Assembly (NCBI GenBank): GCA_026708325.1 | Contig: JAPOVC010000026.1 | Coordinates: forward strand, 1-64,000 | Source of the DNA: Anaerolineaceae bacterium | Lineage (GTDB): Bacteria; Chloroflexota; Anaerolineae; Aggregatilineales; Phototrophicaceae | DNA: 64,000 bases | Direction: 5' to 3' | Notes under the pieces: generated by a model | Database searches by the model: none | What the model was told of the DNA's origin: nothing | Seen by the model: the letters and a program-made list of their open reading frames with translations, nothing else | Translations under genes and position numbers: made by a program | Shown here: piece after piece, positions 16,638 to 24,374 of the stretch | How positions within the stretch are numbered: the stretch's first letter is position 1 | How the letters are laid out: every line of letters starts with the position of its first letter

Positions 16638-17522
16638 ATGCGCGTCCGCTTCGGTCCGCGGGACCTTGAATTTCCGTGCGAAAACCTGGGGCTCATGCGC
16701 GCCAGTCGCCCGGATGATCCTGTCGAATTGCTGCGGGACCGCATGGAAAACGACGGTTATCTGTGGCTGAGGGACATCCTGCCCCGTTCCGACGTACTGG
16801 CCGCGCGGCAGGTCATTCTGGAGCACATGGCGGCGCGCGAAGTGCTTTCCCCCGGCGAGCCGGTCATGGAGGGCGTGATGCCCCGGGGCGGTCGCGGTCT
16901 GCCCATGAATGGCAGGAGCGGCATTGCGCATCGCCCGGTGGTCTTGAAGGTCATGGAGCACGAAGCCCTGTACAGCTTCTTTGAGACATGGTACGGCGAA
17001 GCGGCCCTGACCTTCCACTTCAAGTGGCTGCGGGCGGTTGGCAACGAAGCCTACACCGGCGCGCACATGGACTACGTGTACATGGGCCGCGGTTCCCCCC
17101 GGCTGCAAACTGTGTGGATTCCCATGGGGGACATCCCTGTCGGGCAGGGGACCCTGGCCGTCTGCGCCGGGTCGCACAGGACGGAGGGCTTTGCCCGCAT
17201 CCGCGATACCTACGGCCGAATGGACGTCGACCGTGACGGCGTCGAAGGCTGGTTCTCGCGCGACCCATTGGAACTGTCCTCCCGCCACGGCGGCAGTTGG
17301 CGCAGCACGGACTTCAGGGCCGGCGACGTGGTCACCTTTGGCATGCACCTGATGCATGCCTCGACCACCAACCTGACGCAACGTTTTCGTCTGAGCTGTG
17401 ACGTCCGTTTTCAGCCGGCCAGCGATCCGGTCGACCCGCGTTGGGTGCGTGACGGAGAGGGCCACGTGGATGGCCCGCCACGCAAGACCATGGCGCAGGC
17501 CCGCAACGAATGGCGGGTCTGA
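16638..17522 (+). CDS. phytanoyl-CoA dioxygenase family Fe(II)/2-oxoglutarate oxygenase
   Basis: This is a 294-residue non-haem iron oxygenase. The facial triad is readable: H143-x-D145 in GAHMDYVYMG and a distal His in FGMHLMHAS (about residue 240). Arg in TQRFRLSCDVRF would bind 2-oxoglutarate. LWLRDILPR near 45 and GQGTLAVCAGSH near 170-180 are typical of PhyH-type hydroxylases. Family members hydroxylate fatty acyl, phosphonate, ectoine or small organic substrates. The start ATG has GGGGGATC upstream at a suitable distance; an upstream ATG at 16578 has none. The gene is flanked by two TIM-barrel isomerase-like genes (17545 starts 22 bases on), so it probably oxidises a compound these enzymes then process. 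Confidence 0.87.
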   Translation: MRVRFGPRDLEFPCENLGLMRASRPDDPVELLRDRMENDGYLWLRDILPRSDVLAARQVILEHMAAREVLSPGEPVMEGVMPRGGRGLPMNGRSGIAHRPVVLKVMEHEALYSFFETWYGEAALTFHFKWLRAVGNEAYTGAHMDYVYMGRGSPRLQTVWIPMGDIPVGQGTLAVCAGSHRTEGFARIRDTYGRMDVDRDGVEGWFSRDPLELSSRHGGSWRSTDFRAGDVVTFGMHLMHASTTNLTQRFRLSCDVRFQPASDPVDPRWVRDGEGHVDGPPRKTMAQARNEWRV

Positions 17523-17544
17523 TCCCCGCAATGGAGAGTTCCGC

Positions 17545-18381
17545 ATGAAGTGTGGCCTTAGCATGTACAGCCTGCTGGCGCCGGTCCGGGAGGGCCAGCT
17601 GGACCTTTACGGTTTTCTGGACTTCGCCGCCCGCGCGGGCTTTGATGGCGTGGAACTGCTGGACATGTTCTGGACGGACGAAAGTGTGGAGGTCCCGGAG
17701 GCGAAACGCCGCTGCGAAGCGTTGGGTCTTGAATTGCCCGTTTATTCGATCAGCACGAATTTCCTCCAGCCGGAGGAGAGCGCGAGAAAGGCGGAACTCG
17801 CGTCATTGAAACATGGCGTTGACCTGGCCGCGGACCTGGGCGCGCCGCTGCTGCGCGTCTTCAGCGGCGATCTGCTGCCCGGATATAGCTTTGAACAGGG
17901 CTTCAGCCGGGTTGTGGACAGCCTGGCCGAGGGAGCAAGGTATGCAGCGGAGCGGCAAATCACGCTCGTTCTCGAGAATCATGGTGTGGTCGCCGGCCGC
18001 AGCGAACAGGTCCGCGCCATCATTGAGGCCGTCGATTCAGCGGCCCTGCGCAGCAACCTGGACACCGGCAACTTTCTTCTCGTGGGCGAAGATCCAGTCG
18101 AAGCCGCGGAGAATCTCGCGGACCTCGTGGCCCTTGTGCACCTCAAGGACCTGGACCTGGCGCCAGCGGAGCAGACGGACCATGTCCATGCCGGCCTGGA
18201 TGGGCAGCGCTACACGGGCGTGATCGTGGGCGAAGGCCTGGTGGACTTCGGGGCGATTGTCAGAATTCTGGCTCAGCAGGGCTATGGTGGCTGGCTGTCG
18301 CTGGAATACGAGGGTGGCGCGGATGCCATGGGAGTCGCCGTGCCCCGCAGTCTGGCGGCGATGCGCGCCTTGTTGCAATAG
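17545..18381 (+). CDS. sugar phosphate isomerase/epimerase family protein (second TIM barrel)
   Basis: This 278-residue member of the same xylose-isomerase-like superfamily as 15595-16380 is only distantly similar to it. It opens with MKCGLSMYSLLAP, has FAARAGFDGVELLDMFW, LVLENHG (Glu ligand at the end of strand 4), NLDTGNF (Asp ligand), VHLKDL (His ligand) and LSLEYEGG (Glu ligand) in the order of the barrel strands, so the metal site looks intact. The ATG has GGAG nine bases upstream. It overlaps nothing and ends 15 bases before the convergent creatininase gene. Confidence 0.87.
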   Translation: MKCGLSMYSLLAPVREGQLDLYGFLDFAARAGFDGVELLDMFWTDESVEVPEAKRRCEALGLELPVYSISTNFLQPEESARKAELASLKHGVDLAADLGAPLLRVFSGDLLPGYSFEQGFSRVVDSLAEGARYAAERQITLVLENHGVVAGRSEQVRAIIEAVDSAALRSNLDTGNFLLVGEDPVEAAENLADLVALVHLKDLDLAPAEQTDHVHAGLDGQRYTGVIVGEGLVDFGAIVRILAQQGYGGWLSLEYEGGADAMGVAVPRSLAAMRALLQ

Positions 18382-18396
18382 CCTTGTGGCCCCGGC

Positions 18397-19239
18397 TCAA
18401 AGCAACGGCGCGTCCATATCCACGTCCTGACCGAAAAAGTCACGCGCGACCACGCGGCTGATCCACTCGGCAACGACATCATAGGCGCGTTCGCCGGTGC
18501 TTGCCGACGCCAGCGCAGGGTCCCCGATGTGGCCATGGGGCGTGTGCTCGCGGTAACTGCGCGTGGCGTAGAAGATACCCCCGCCGGTCTTGACGTGTTC
18601 CGGGCCCTGCACCTTGCGCATCTTTTCCGGGTCCACGTGATGGCGTACCGAGCGCCCCAGCTTCACCAGGCCAGGGTGCGTCACAAGAATTCTTGACGTC
18701 TCGCCTTCGCCGCCATGCCCTTCCATCCGCTTCGAGGTCTGAATGTGATGATAGACCGCGCTGAGCGGCGCCAGCCAGTTCAGCACCATGACCTCGGCAT
18801 CTTCGGTGGCGTCGACCACTTCCTGGGCCGCCACCATCATGCCGGGCAGGTTGCCGTCATGCCCGTGGACGAAAGCGAATTGCCGGAATCCGCTGGCATG
18901 GAGGCTCAGACAGATCTCCTTCGTCAGGGCGATGAAGGTCGTGGCGCTGAGCGAGATTGTGCCGACGAAGCCCATGTGGAAGCTGGAGGTGCCGAAAGGG
19001 ATATCCGGCCCGATCACCACCGGGCAGCCGCGCTCATCAAGGCGCAGCGCGGCGCGACGACAGTTTTCGCGCGCCTCGTAGGTATCGGTGCCCAGCGGCA
19101 AATGCGCCCCGTGGGCCTCCGTCGCGCCGAAGGGCAGCAGCAGCACCCGTGACTCCTTCAGACGTTCCTCCAGCTCCGGTCCGGTCATTTCCGGCAGCGC
19201 CGGCGGTCCCTTTTGCGCATAGACGATGTCTTCAGACAT
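18397..19239 (-). CDS. creatininase family amidohydrolase
   Basis: This 280-residue protein has the binuclear-metal motif EAHGAHLPLGTDTYEA (E41, H43, H46, D52), HGHDGN near 148, and GGEGETS (the Glu-bearing segment), as in creatininase and the arfB/MftE/formamide-amidohydrolase group. It is expected to hydrolyse an amide or peptide bond in a small nitrogen compound or precursor. The start ATG at 19239 lacks a close ribosome-binding site: AGGAG is 15 bases away. Homology nevertheless begins just after it, and the upstream in-frame extension would run into the divergent M20 gene's promoter. It diverges from the M20-led operon across about 160 bases and converges with the TIM-barrel gene. Confidence 0.87.
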   Translation of the reverse strand: MSEDIVYAQKGPPALPEMTGPELEERLKESRVLLLPFGATEAHGAHLPLGTDTYEARENCRRAALRLDERGCPVVIGPDIPFGTSSFHMGFVGTISLSATTFIALTKEICLSLHASGFRQFAFVHGHDGNLPGMMVAAQEVVDATEDAEVMVLNWLAPLSAVYHHIQTSKRMEGHGGEGETSRILVTHPGLVKLGRSVRHHVDPEKMRKVQGPEHVKTGGGIFYATRSYREHTPHGHIGDPALASASTGERAYDVVAEWISRVVARDFFGQDVDMDAPLL

Positions 19240-19399
19240 GGGGCACTGGCCTGTCTCCTGGCGATGTATCGGCCATTGTAGCGGCAGGGGCGGGCCATCG
19301 GTAGAATCGCGCAGGCAGGCAGAGCGTAGCCGGATTGCGGATGCGAACGGCATTTTTGGGCAGCAACAGTCAAACAAAACCAACCCAGGTCCTGTCCTG

Positions 19400-20638
19400 A
19401 TGGACGCCGATTCCCTGCTGTCTCACTTGCAAGCCGAAGAACCCGTCGACCTGGCGCAACAGCTGATCCGAATACCTTCCTTCCTTTGGCAGGAATCGGA
19501 ACTGGCCCATTGGCTGGCGGCATGGCTGCGCGAACGCGACTTTGAAGTGGAAGTGCAGGAAGTCCAGCTCGCCGGGGGTGGCTGCACCCATCAGACCATC
19601 GGCACACTGCGCGGTGACGGCAGCGGGCCTTCCCTGATGCTTTGCGGTCATACAGACACCAGCGACTGGCAGGGTGACGTGTTCCGGCGCGCAGACTGGC
19701 AACATGACCCCTTCGCCGGGGACATCGACGACGGCATGCTTTACGGCCTGGGCGCCATCAACATGAAAGGCGGCCTGGCGGCCATTCTGATGGCTGCAGA
19801 AACCTTGCGTCGCTCCGACCTGCCCCTGCGCGGTGACCTTATCGTCGCGTGTGTGGTCGCGGAGACCGGCGGCGGCGCCGGAGCGCAACACCTGCTCGCC
19901 AGCGGTTTGCGGGCTGACCATTGCATTGTGACCGAGGCGGGCAACCTGGACGTCGGGCTCATCTCCGTCGGCTACGTCCAGGGACTGGTCCGGGTCCTCG
20001 GAGAATTCAAACACCGCGTACCCTACGTCAACCCGATCGAGAAAATCACCAGGGTCATTGAGGCCTTTGGCCCGTCCTACCGACCGCAGCCAGTCGCCCA
20101 GGATGGCGGCTGGCTGCGCTTCGAGCCCCATCACCTTTTGCCCGGCTTTCCCGCCATGGCCGTCCGCGACATCTCACATCATCAGGACGTCACGACGCTG
20201 GCCTTTGACCTGCGTATCGTGCCTGGCATGAGCGAGGAAAGCGTCCGCAGCGACATGACCGGGCTTCTTGAAGGCATCCGGCGGGAGGACCCGGACTTCC
20301 GTTATGAGCTGGTCATCCCCCAGAGCGATCGTCACCAGAGCATGCCGGCGCGCGAGGCCACCGAGCCTGACGCGCCGCTGGTGCAGGCCCTGGTCGCTGC
20401 ACATACGCGGGTCAACAAACAGGCGCCGCGGGTAGGTGCCGGCCATCGCATTGGCGCGACGGCCGATACCTGCCACTTCAAGGGCGCCGGCATCACTTGC
20501 GTGGAGTACGGGCCGGGGTATATTCCGGTCTGGCCCATGGTGGACGAATGCATCGAAATCGACCAGATCGTATCCGCCACGCGCGCCCTGGCGTTGACGG
20601 CGGCCACGCTCTGCACAAAGAGGTCGCAGAATGAGTGA
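19400..20638 (+). CDS. M20-family peptidase-like protein with substituted metal site
   Basis: This 412-residue protein has the two-domain fold of M20 deacetylases and dipeptidases: GHTDT (H84, D86), LGAINMKGG, AETGGG, and the EYGPG end segment. Relative to the family, the bridging Asp of D-M-K-G-G is Asn (N121), the catalytic Glu of the usual E-E pair is Ala (A154, with E155 kept), and the C-terminal zinc His is Pro (P379). The protein therefore keeps the fold but perhaps not the two-zinc centre. It may be a binding protein, a one-metal enzyme or an inactive relative. It leads a ten-gene plus-strand cluster and overlaps the E1 alpha gene by eight bases. The chosen ATG at 19400 matches the family N-terminus (L-x-x-L-I-R-I-P). 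Confidence 0.8.
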   Translation: MDADSLLSHLQAEEPVDLAQQLIRIPSFLWQESELAHWLAAWLRERDFEVEVQEVQLAGGGCTHQTIGTLRGDGSGPSLMLCGHTDTSDWQGDVFRRADWQHDPFAGDIDDGMLYGLGAINMKGGLAAILMAAETLRRSDLPLRGDLIVACVVAETGGGAGAQHLLASGLRADHCIVTEAGNLDVGLISVGYVQGLVRVLGEFKHRVPYVNPIEKITRVIEAFGPSYRPQPVAQDGGWLRFEPHHLLPGFPAMAVRDISHHQDVTTLAFDLRIVPGMSEESVRSDMTGLLEGIRREDPDFRYELVIPQSDRHQSMPAREATEPDAPLVQALVAAHTRVNKQAPRVGAGHRIGATADTCHFKGAGITCVEYGPGYIPVWPMVDECIEIDQIVSATRALALTAATLCTKRSQNE

Positions 20639-21608
20639 CGTATCGACGGACGTGGCGCTGGACATTTACCGGCGCGTCCTGAACATTCGACGCTTCGAAG
20701 AAGAAGTGGGGCGCCTCTTCACTGAAGGCGAGTTGCCCGGCGTCGTCCATCTCTACATCGGCGAGGAGGCCGTCGCCGCGGGAGTCTGCGCCGCCTTGCG
20801 CAGGGACGATTACGTGACCAGCACACACCGCGGTCACGGTCACGTTATGGCCAAGGGCGGGGACCCGAAGCGCATGATGGCCGAGATCTTTGGCAAGGAG
20901 ACCGGCTATTGCCGGGGCAAGGGCGGCAGCCAGCACATCGCCGATTTCAGCATCGGCATGCTGGGTGCCTGTGGCATCGTGGGCGGCGGCATTCCGATTG
21001 CAACCGGCGCCGGCCTGAGTATCAAACTGCGCAAGACCGACCAGGTCTCCGTGTGCTTCTTTGGCGATGGCGCGGCCAACGAAGGCAGCTTTCACGAGTC
21101 TCTCAACCTGGCATCAACCATGGGCCTGCCGGTCGTCTTCGTCTGCGAGCACAATCAGTACGGAGAATTTACGCCGGCGCGGGACACCATGAACATTGAG
21201 GATATTGCGGTGCGGGCGGACGCGTATGGCATGCCCGGCCACTGCGTTGATGGCTGCGACGCGCTGGAGGTTTACGCAGTCGCCAGCCAGGCGGTGGGAC
21301 GCGCGCGGGATGGCGAAGGGCCGACCCTGATTGAGGCCAAAACGCACCGGCGCGGTGGCCATGCCGAAGGCGAGGAAGCCTTTCTCGCCGGCCAGAAATA
21401 CCGACTGCCGGAAGAAGAGCGTCTGGCCGCGAAACGTGATCCCCTGCTCATCCTGCATGAACGCATTCTGCTGGAGGGCCTGGCCGATGCGCATGCCCTG
21501 GAGAGCATCGATCAGGATTCCTCCCAACAAATGGTCGAGGCCGTGACCTTCGCCCGCGAGAGTCCCTGGCCCGACCCCGAGACCGTCCTTGAAGACACCT
21601 GGGCCTGA
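20631..21608 (+). CDS. thiamine-diphosphate dehydrogenase E1 component, alpha subunit (AcoA/PdhA type)
   Basis: This is a 325-residue E1 alpha. The thiamine-diphosphate motif GDGAAN at 145-150 is followed by the NEGSFHESLNLA helix. HRGHGHVMAKG and KGGSQHIADF near 66 and 98 are the phosphorylation-loop region of acetoin/pyruvate-type E1 alpha. In the usual complex it decarboxylates a 2-oxo acid or cleaves acetoin and passes the acyl group to lipoyl-E2. It overlaps the M20-like gene by eight bases and precedes E1 beta by 29 bases. The oxo substrate is unknown, and similarity to acetoin dehydrogenase E1 alpha is the best guess. Confidence 0.92.
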   Translation: MSDVSTDVALDIYRRVLNIRRFEEEVGRLFTEGELPGVVHLYIGEEAVAAGVCAALRRDDYVTSTHRGHGHVMAKGGDPKRMMAEIFGKETGYCRGKGGSQHIADFSIGMLGACGIVGGGIPIATGAGLSIKLRKTDQVSVCFFGDGAANEGSFHESLNLASTMGLPVVFVCEHNQYGEFTPARDTMNIEDIAVRADAYGMPGHCVDGCDALEVYAVASQAVGRARDGEGPTLIEAKTHRRGGHAEGEEAFLAGQKYRLPEEERLAAKRDPLLILHERILLEGLADAHALESIDQDSSQQMVEAVTFARESPWPDPETVLEDTWA

Positions 21609-21637
21609 CACAGGAAGCGAAGGGAGTAGCCGGGACC

Positions 21638-22618
21638 ATGCCTCGCAAAACCAGCGTCGACGCCATGCGCGAAGCCCTGCGCGCGGAATTGTTGCGTGAC
21701 GAGCGCGTTGTCGTGATCGGTGAAGACGTCAAGGTGGGCGTCTTCGGCGGGACACGCTGGCTGCACAGGGAATTCGGCGACGAACGCGTGATTAACACGC
21801 CCATTTCGGAACTGGCCGTGGCCGGCGCCGGTGTCGGCGCGGCTGCGACCGGCATTCGCCCTGTCATTGACCTGATGTTTGGCACTTTCCTTTTCCTGGC
21901 CTTCGACCAGATCGCCAACCAGGCCGGCGCCATGCGCTACATGTTTGGCGGGCAGACGAAACTGCCACTCGTGCTCATGACGGTGAGCGGCGCCGGCATC
22001 AGCGCCGGTCATCACCACAGTCAGCCGGTACATCCCATGTTCATGAACATGCCGCTCATCAAGGTGGTGTTGCCCTCCACGCCTTATGACGTGAAGGGAC
22101 TGCTCATTTCGGCCATTCGCGATGACAACCCGGTGCTCTTCCTCAGTCCGATTACCCTGGGCAGCCAACGTGGCGAGGTCCCCGACGATCCTTACACCAT
22201 CCCCCTTGGCGAGGCGGCAATTCGCCGGGAAGGCGGGGACGTCACGATCTGCACGGCGGGCGCCATGACGCGGCGTTGCCTGGAAGCCGCCCGTGCGATG
22301 GCGCGGGAAGGCATCGAGTGTGAGGTCATCGACCTGCGCACGCTCAAACCATGGGACGAGGCCTGCGTCTTGCGCAGCGTGCGCAAGACCGGCCGTTTCG
22401 TCGCCGTGGACGAGAGTTTTCCGGTCTGCGGTGCGGCCAGCGAATGGGCGGCCACTGTCGCCGAAAAAGCCTTTCCCCACTTGCGGGCGCCAGTGCAAAG
22501 GGTCAGCAACCTGGACGTGCCCCTGCCCTACAGTCCCGTTCTGGAGAAGGCGGCGGTCCCCACGACGGAACGCATCCTGGAAGCGCTGCGTCGCTGCATG
22601 CAGACGGAGGCAGCCTGA
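21638..22618 (+). CDS. thiamine-diphosphate dehydrogenase E1 component, beta subunit (AcoB/PdhB type)
   Basis: This 326-residue transketolase-like subunit pairs with the E1 alpha gene upstream. Visible features are the N-terminal MREALRAELLRDERVVVIGEDV, INTPISELAVAGAGVGAAATGIRPVIDLMFGTF and SAGHHHSQPVHPMFM for the pyrimidine domain, and the C-terminal FEVIDLRTLKPWD-type segment with VDESFPVCGAASEWAA. This is the standard 2-oxo acid dehydrogenase beta architecture at normal length. The next gene (two bases later) encodes a lone lipoyl domain. No E2 acyltransferase or E3 gene follows, so partners must lie elsewhere or the complex is unusual. Confidence 0.92.
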   Translation: MPRKTSVDAMREALRAELLRDERVVVIGEDVKVGVFGGTRWLHREFGDERVINTPISELAVAGAGVGAAATGIRPVIDLMFGTFLFLAFDQIANQAGAMRYMFGGQTKLPLVLMTVSGAGISAGHHHSQPVHPMFMNMPLIKVVLPSTPYDVKGLLISAIRDDNPVLFLSPITLGSQRGEVPDDPYTIPLGEAAIRREGGDVTICTAGAMTRRCLEAARAMAREGIECEVIDLRTLKPWDEACVLRSVRKTGRFVAVDESFPVCGAASEWAATVAEKAFPHLRAPVQRVSNLDVPLPYSPVLEKAAVPTTERILEALRRCMQTEAA

Positions 22619-22619
22619 G

Positions 22620-22862
22620 ATGGCGCGCGTAGCCGCTCGCATGCCCAGGTTCGGCATGACGATGGAAGCGGGCATCATCGTGGAATGGCTGGCACAACCG
22701 GGAGACACCCTTTCCGCTGGGGATGGCTTCGCCGTGATCACGACCGAAAAGGTCGAGGTTGAGCTGGAAGCGCCCGCTGACGGGACCCTCGTCGAACTTT
22801 GCTGCGAGCTGGATGAAGAGGTCCCGGTTGGCGAGGTCGTCGCCTGGATCGAGGAGAATTAG
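22620..22862 (+). CDS. stand-alone lipoyl/biotinyl attachment domain protein
   Basis: This 80-residue protein is one complete lipoyl domain and nothing more. ARMPRFGMTMEAGIIVEWLAQPGD opens the barrel and TTEKVEVELEAPADG carries the acceptor lysine (K44) at the hairpin tip. VPVGEVVAWIEEN closes it. It lies one base after E1 beta and five bases before an SDR gene, so it is surely co-transcribed with E1. The E1-binding and acyltransferase domains of a normal E2 are absent, with the stop immediately after the domain. It may be a mobile carrier used by this E1, perhaps with an E2 or E3 from elsewhere. The start at 22620 overlaps nothing and has no strong ribosome-binding site, suggesting coupling. 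Confidence 0.85.
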   Translation: MARVAARMPRFGMTMEAGIIVEWLAQPGDTLSAGDGFAVITTEKVEVELEAPADGTLVELCCELDEEVPVGEVVAWIEEN

Positions 22863-22866
22863 GGCC

Positions 22867-23613
22867 ATGGGACGCCTGTCAGGCAAGTGCGCCATCATCA
22901 CCGGCGCGGCCCGCGGCATTGGCGCGGGAATCGCCCGGCGCTACGCGGCGGAAGGCTGCGCACTGGCGCTCTGTGACCTCAATGAAGCGGGTGTGGAGGC
23001 CTTTGCCGCCGAATTGCGCGGGCAGGGCGTCGAGGCGCTGGCAGGCGCGGCGGACGTCTCGCAGCGAAGTTCTGTGCAGGAATTCGTGGACGCCGCCATT
23101 GCGCAGTTCGGCCAGATCGACGTGCTGGTCAACAACGCAGGGATCTTCTTCAACGCCGTCTTTGAGGACATGAGCGACGAACAGTGGGATAGCATGTTGC
23201 GGGTCAACGTAACCGGCGTCTTTTTGCCGTCGCAGATAGTCATCCGCCACTGGTTGGCCAATGATATCGGCGGCGCCATCGTGAATCTCGCCTCCATCAG
23301 TTCCCTGATTGCCTTCACCCATTCGGCGGCCTACGGCACGTCCAAGGCGGCCGTCGCCGGATTGACGCGCCACATCGCCCTGCAGTACGGGCCGCAGGGC
23401 ATCCGCGCCAACGCCATGGCCCCCGGCATCATCGATACCAGTATGCTGCCCAGTCAGGAAGACATGCAGCGCTGGGCGCAGGAGCGCATTCCCTTGCGCC
23501 GCCCCGGGACGCCGGAGGATGTTGCCGACCTGGCGCTCTTCCTGGCCACTGACGATTCCCGCTATCTGACGGGCGCCACGATCCCGGTGGATGGCGGCTG
23601 GTTGCTCGACTGA
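22867..23613 (+). CDS. short-chain dehydrogenase/reductase (first of a pair)
   Basis: This 248-residue classical SDR has the cofactor motif TGAARGIG at 12-19, VNNAGIF, catalytic Ser-Tyr-Lys (ASISS, then YGTSK), NAMAPGIIDTSM, and the YLTGATIPVDGGW end. The start ATG at 22867 follows the lipoyl gene by four bases, with a GGAG just before. It is probably an NAD(P)-dependent alcohol or sugar dehydrogenase. It is followed after five bases by a second SDR; the two have clearly different sequences, so they may catalyse successive oxidations in this pathway. Confidence 0.9.
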   Translation: MGRLSGKCAIITGAARGIGAGIARRYAAEGCALALCDLNEAGVEAFAAELRGQGVEALAGAADVSQRSSVQEFVDAAIAQFGQIDVLVNNAGIFFNAVFEDMSDEQWDSMLRVNVTGVFLPSQIVIRHWLANDIGGAIVNLASISSLIAFTHSAAYGTSKAAVAGLTRHIALQYGPQGIRANAMAPGIIDTSMLPSQEDMQRWAQERIPLRRPGTPEDVADLALFLATDDSRYLTGATIPVDGGWLLD

Positions 23614-23618
23614 CGAAC

Positions 23619-24374
23619 ATGTCCATGCAAGACAAGGTCGTCATCGTGACCGGGGCGGGCTCCGGCATCGGGGCGGCCAGCGCTTTCGCTTTCGCTGCGG
23701 CCGGCGCCAGTGTGGTTTGCGCCGGCAGGACTCTCGACAGCGTCCGGGTGACGGCCGACAAGATTGTTCGGGATGGCGGCGTGGCGCAGGCCGTACAGAC
23801 CGATGTTAGCGACAACGCCAGCGTCAGCAGTATGGTGGACGCGGCCATCGGCCACTTCGGCCACATCGACGTCCTGTTCAACAATGCAGGCATCAGCCCC
23901 TCCGGTCGCATCACCGACATTGATGAAGCGCAGTGGGACGAATGTCTGGACATCAACCTCAAGGGGGTTTTCCTGGCGTCGAGGCGGGTCATTTCGCACA
24001 TGCGTGACCGCGGAGGGGTGATACTCAATACTGCCGGCACTTTCGGTCTGCGACCCTCGACGGGCAAGGCGGCCTATGCCGCGGCCAAGGCCGGCGTGAT
24101 CAACCTCACCCGCAGCATCGCGCTCGACTACGCGCGGGATAACATACGCTGCAATGCGATTTGTCCCGGCTTCGTGGATACGCCCCTGACCGCGTCTGTC
24201 AGCGAAGCGGAACGCGATGCCTTTCTTGAACGCAGCCAGCCCCTTGCCGGCGTGATCCAGCCGGAGGACGTCGCGGAGCTGGCGCTCTGGCTGGCATCGG
24301 ACGCCGCACGCATGATCACCGGCCAGGCGTTCATCATCGACGGCGGGCAACAGGCCGGGTTGTTTTCGCCGTGA
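23619..24374 (+). CDS. short-chain dehydrogenase/reductase (second of a pair)
   Basis: This 251-residue classical SDR has TGAGSGIG at 11-18, FNNAGISPSG, the catalytic Tyr/Lys in YAAAK near 155, CNAICPGFVDTPL and MITGQAFIIDGGQ at the C-terminus. Its usual role is NAD(P)-linked oxidation of a hydroxyl group or reduction of a ketone. It overlaps the next gene by GTGA at 24371-24374, so translation is coupled to the amidohydrolase. The start at 23619 is the first Met; a second Met two codons on is equally possible. Confidence 0.9.
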   Translation: MSMQDKVVIVTGAGSGIGAASAFAFAAAGASVVCAGRTLDSVRVTADKIVRDGGVAQAVQTDVSDNASVSSMVDAAIGHFGHIDVLFNNAGISPSGRITDIDEAQWDECLDINLKGVFLASRRVISHMRDRGGVILNTAGTFGLRPSTGKAAYAAAKAGVINLTRSIALDYARDNIRCNAICPGFVDTPLTASVSEAERDAFLERSQPLAGVIQPEDVAELALWLASDAARMITGQAFIIDGGQQAGLFSP

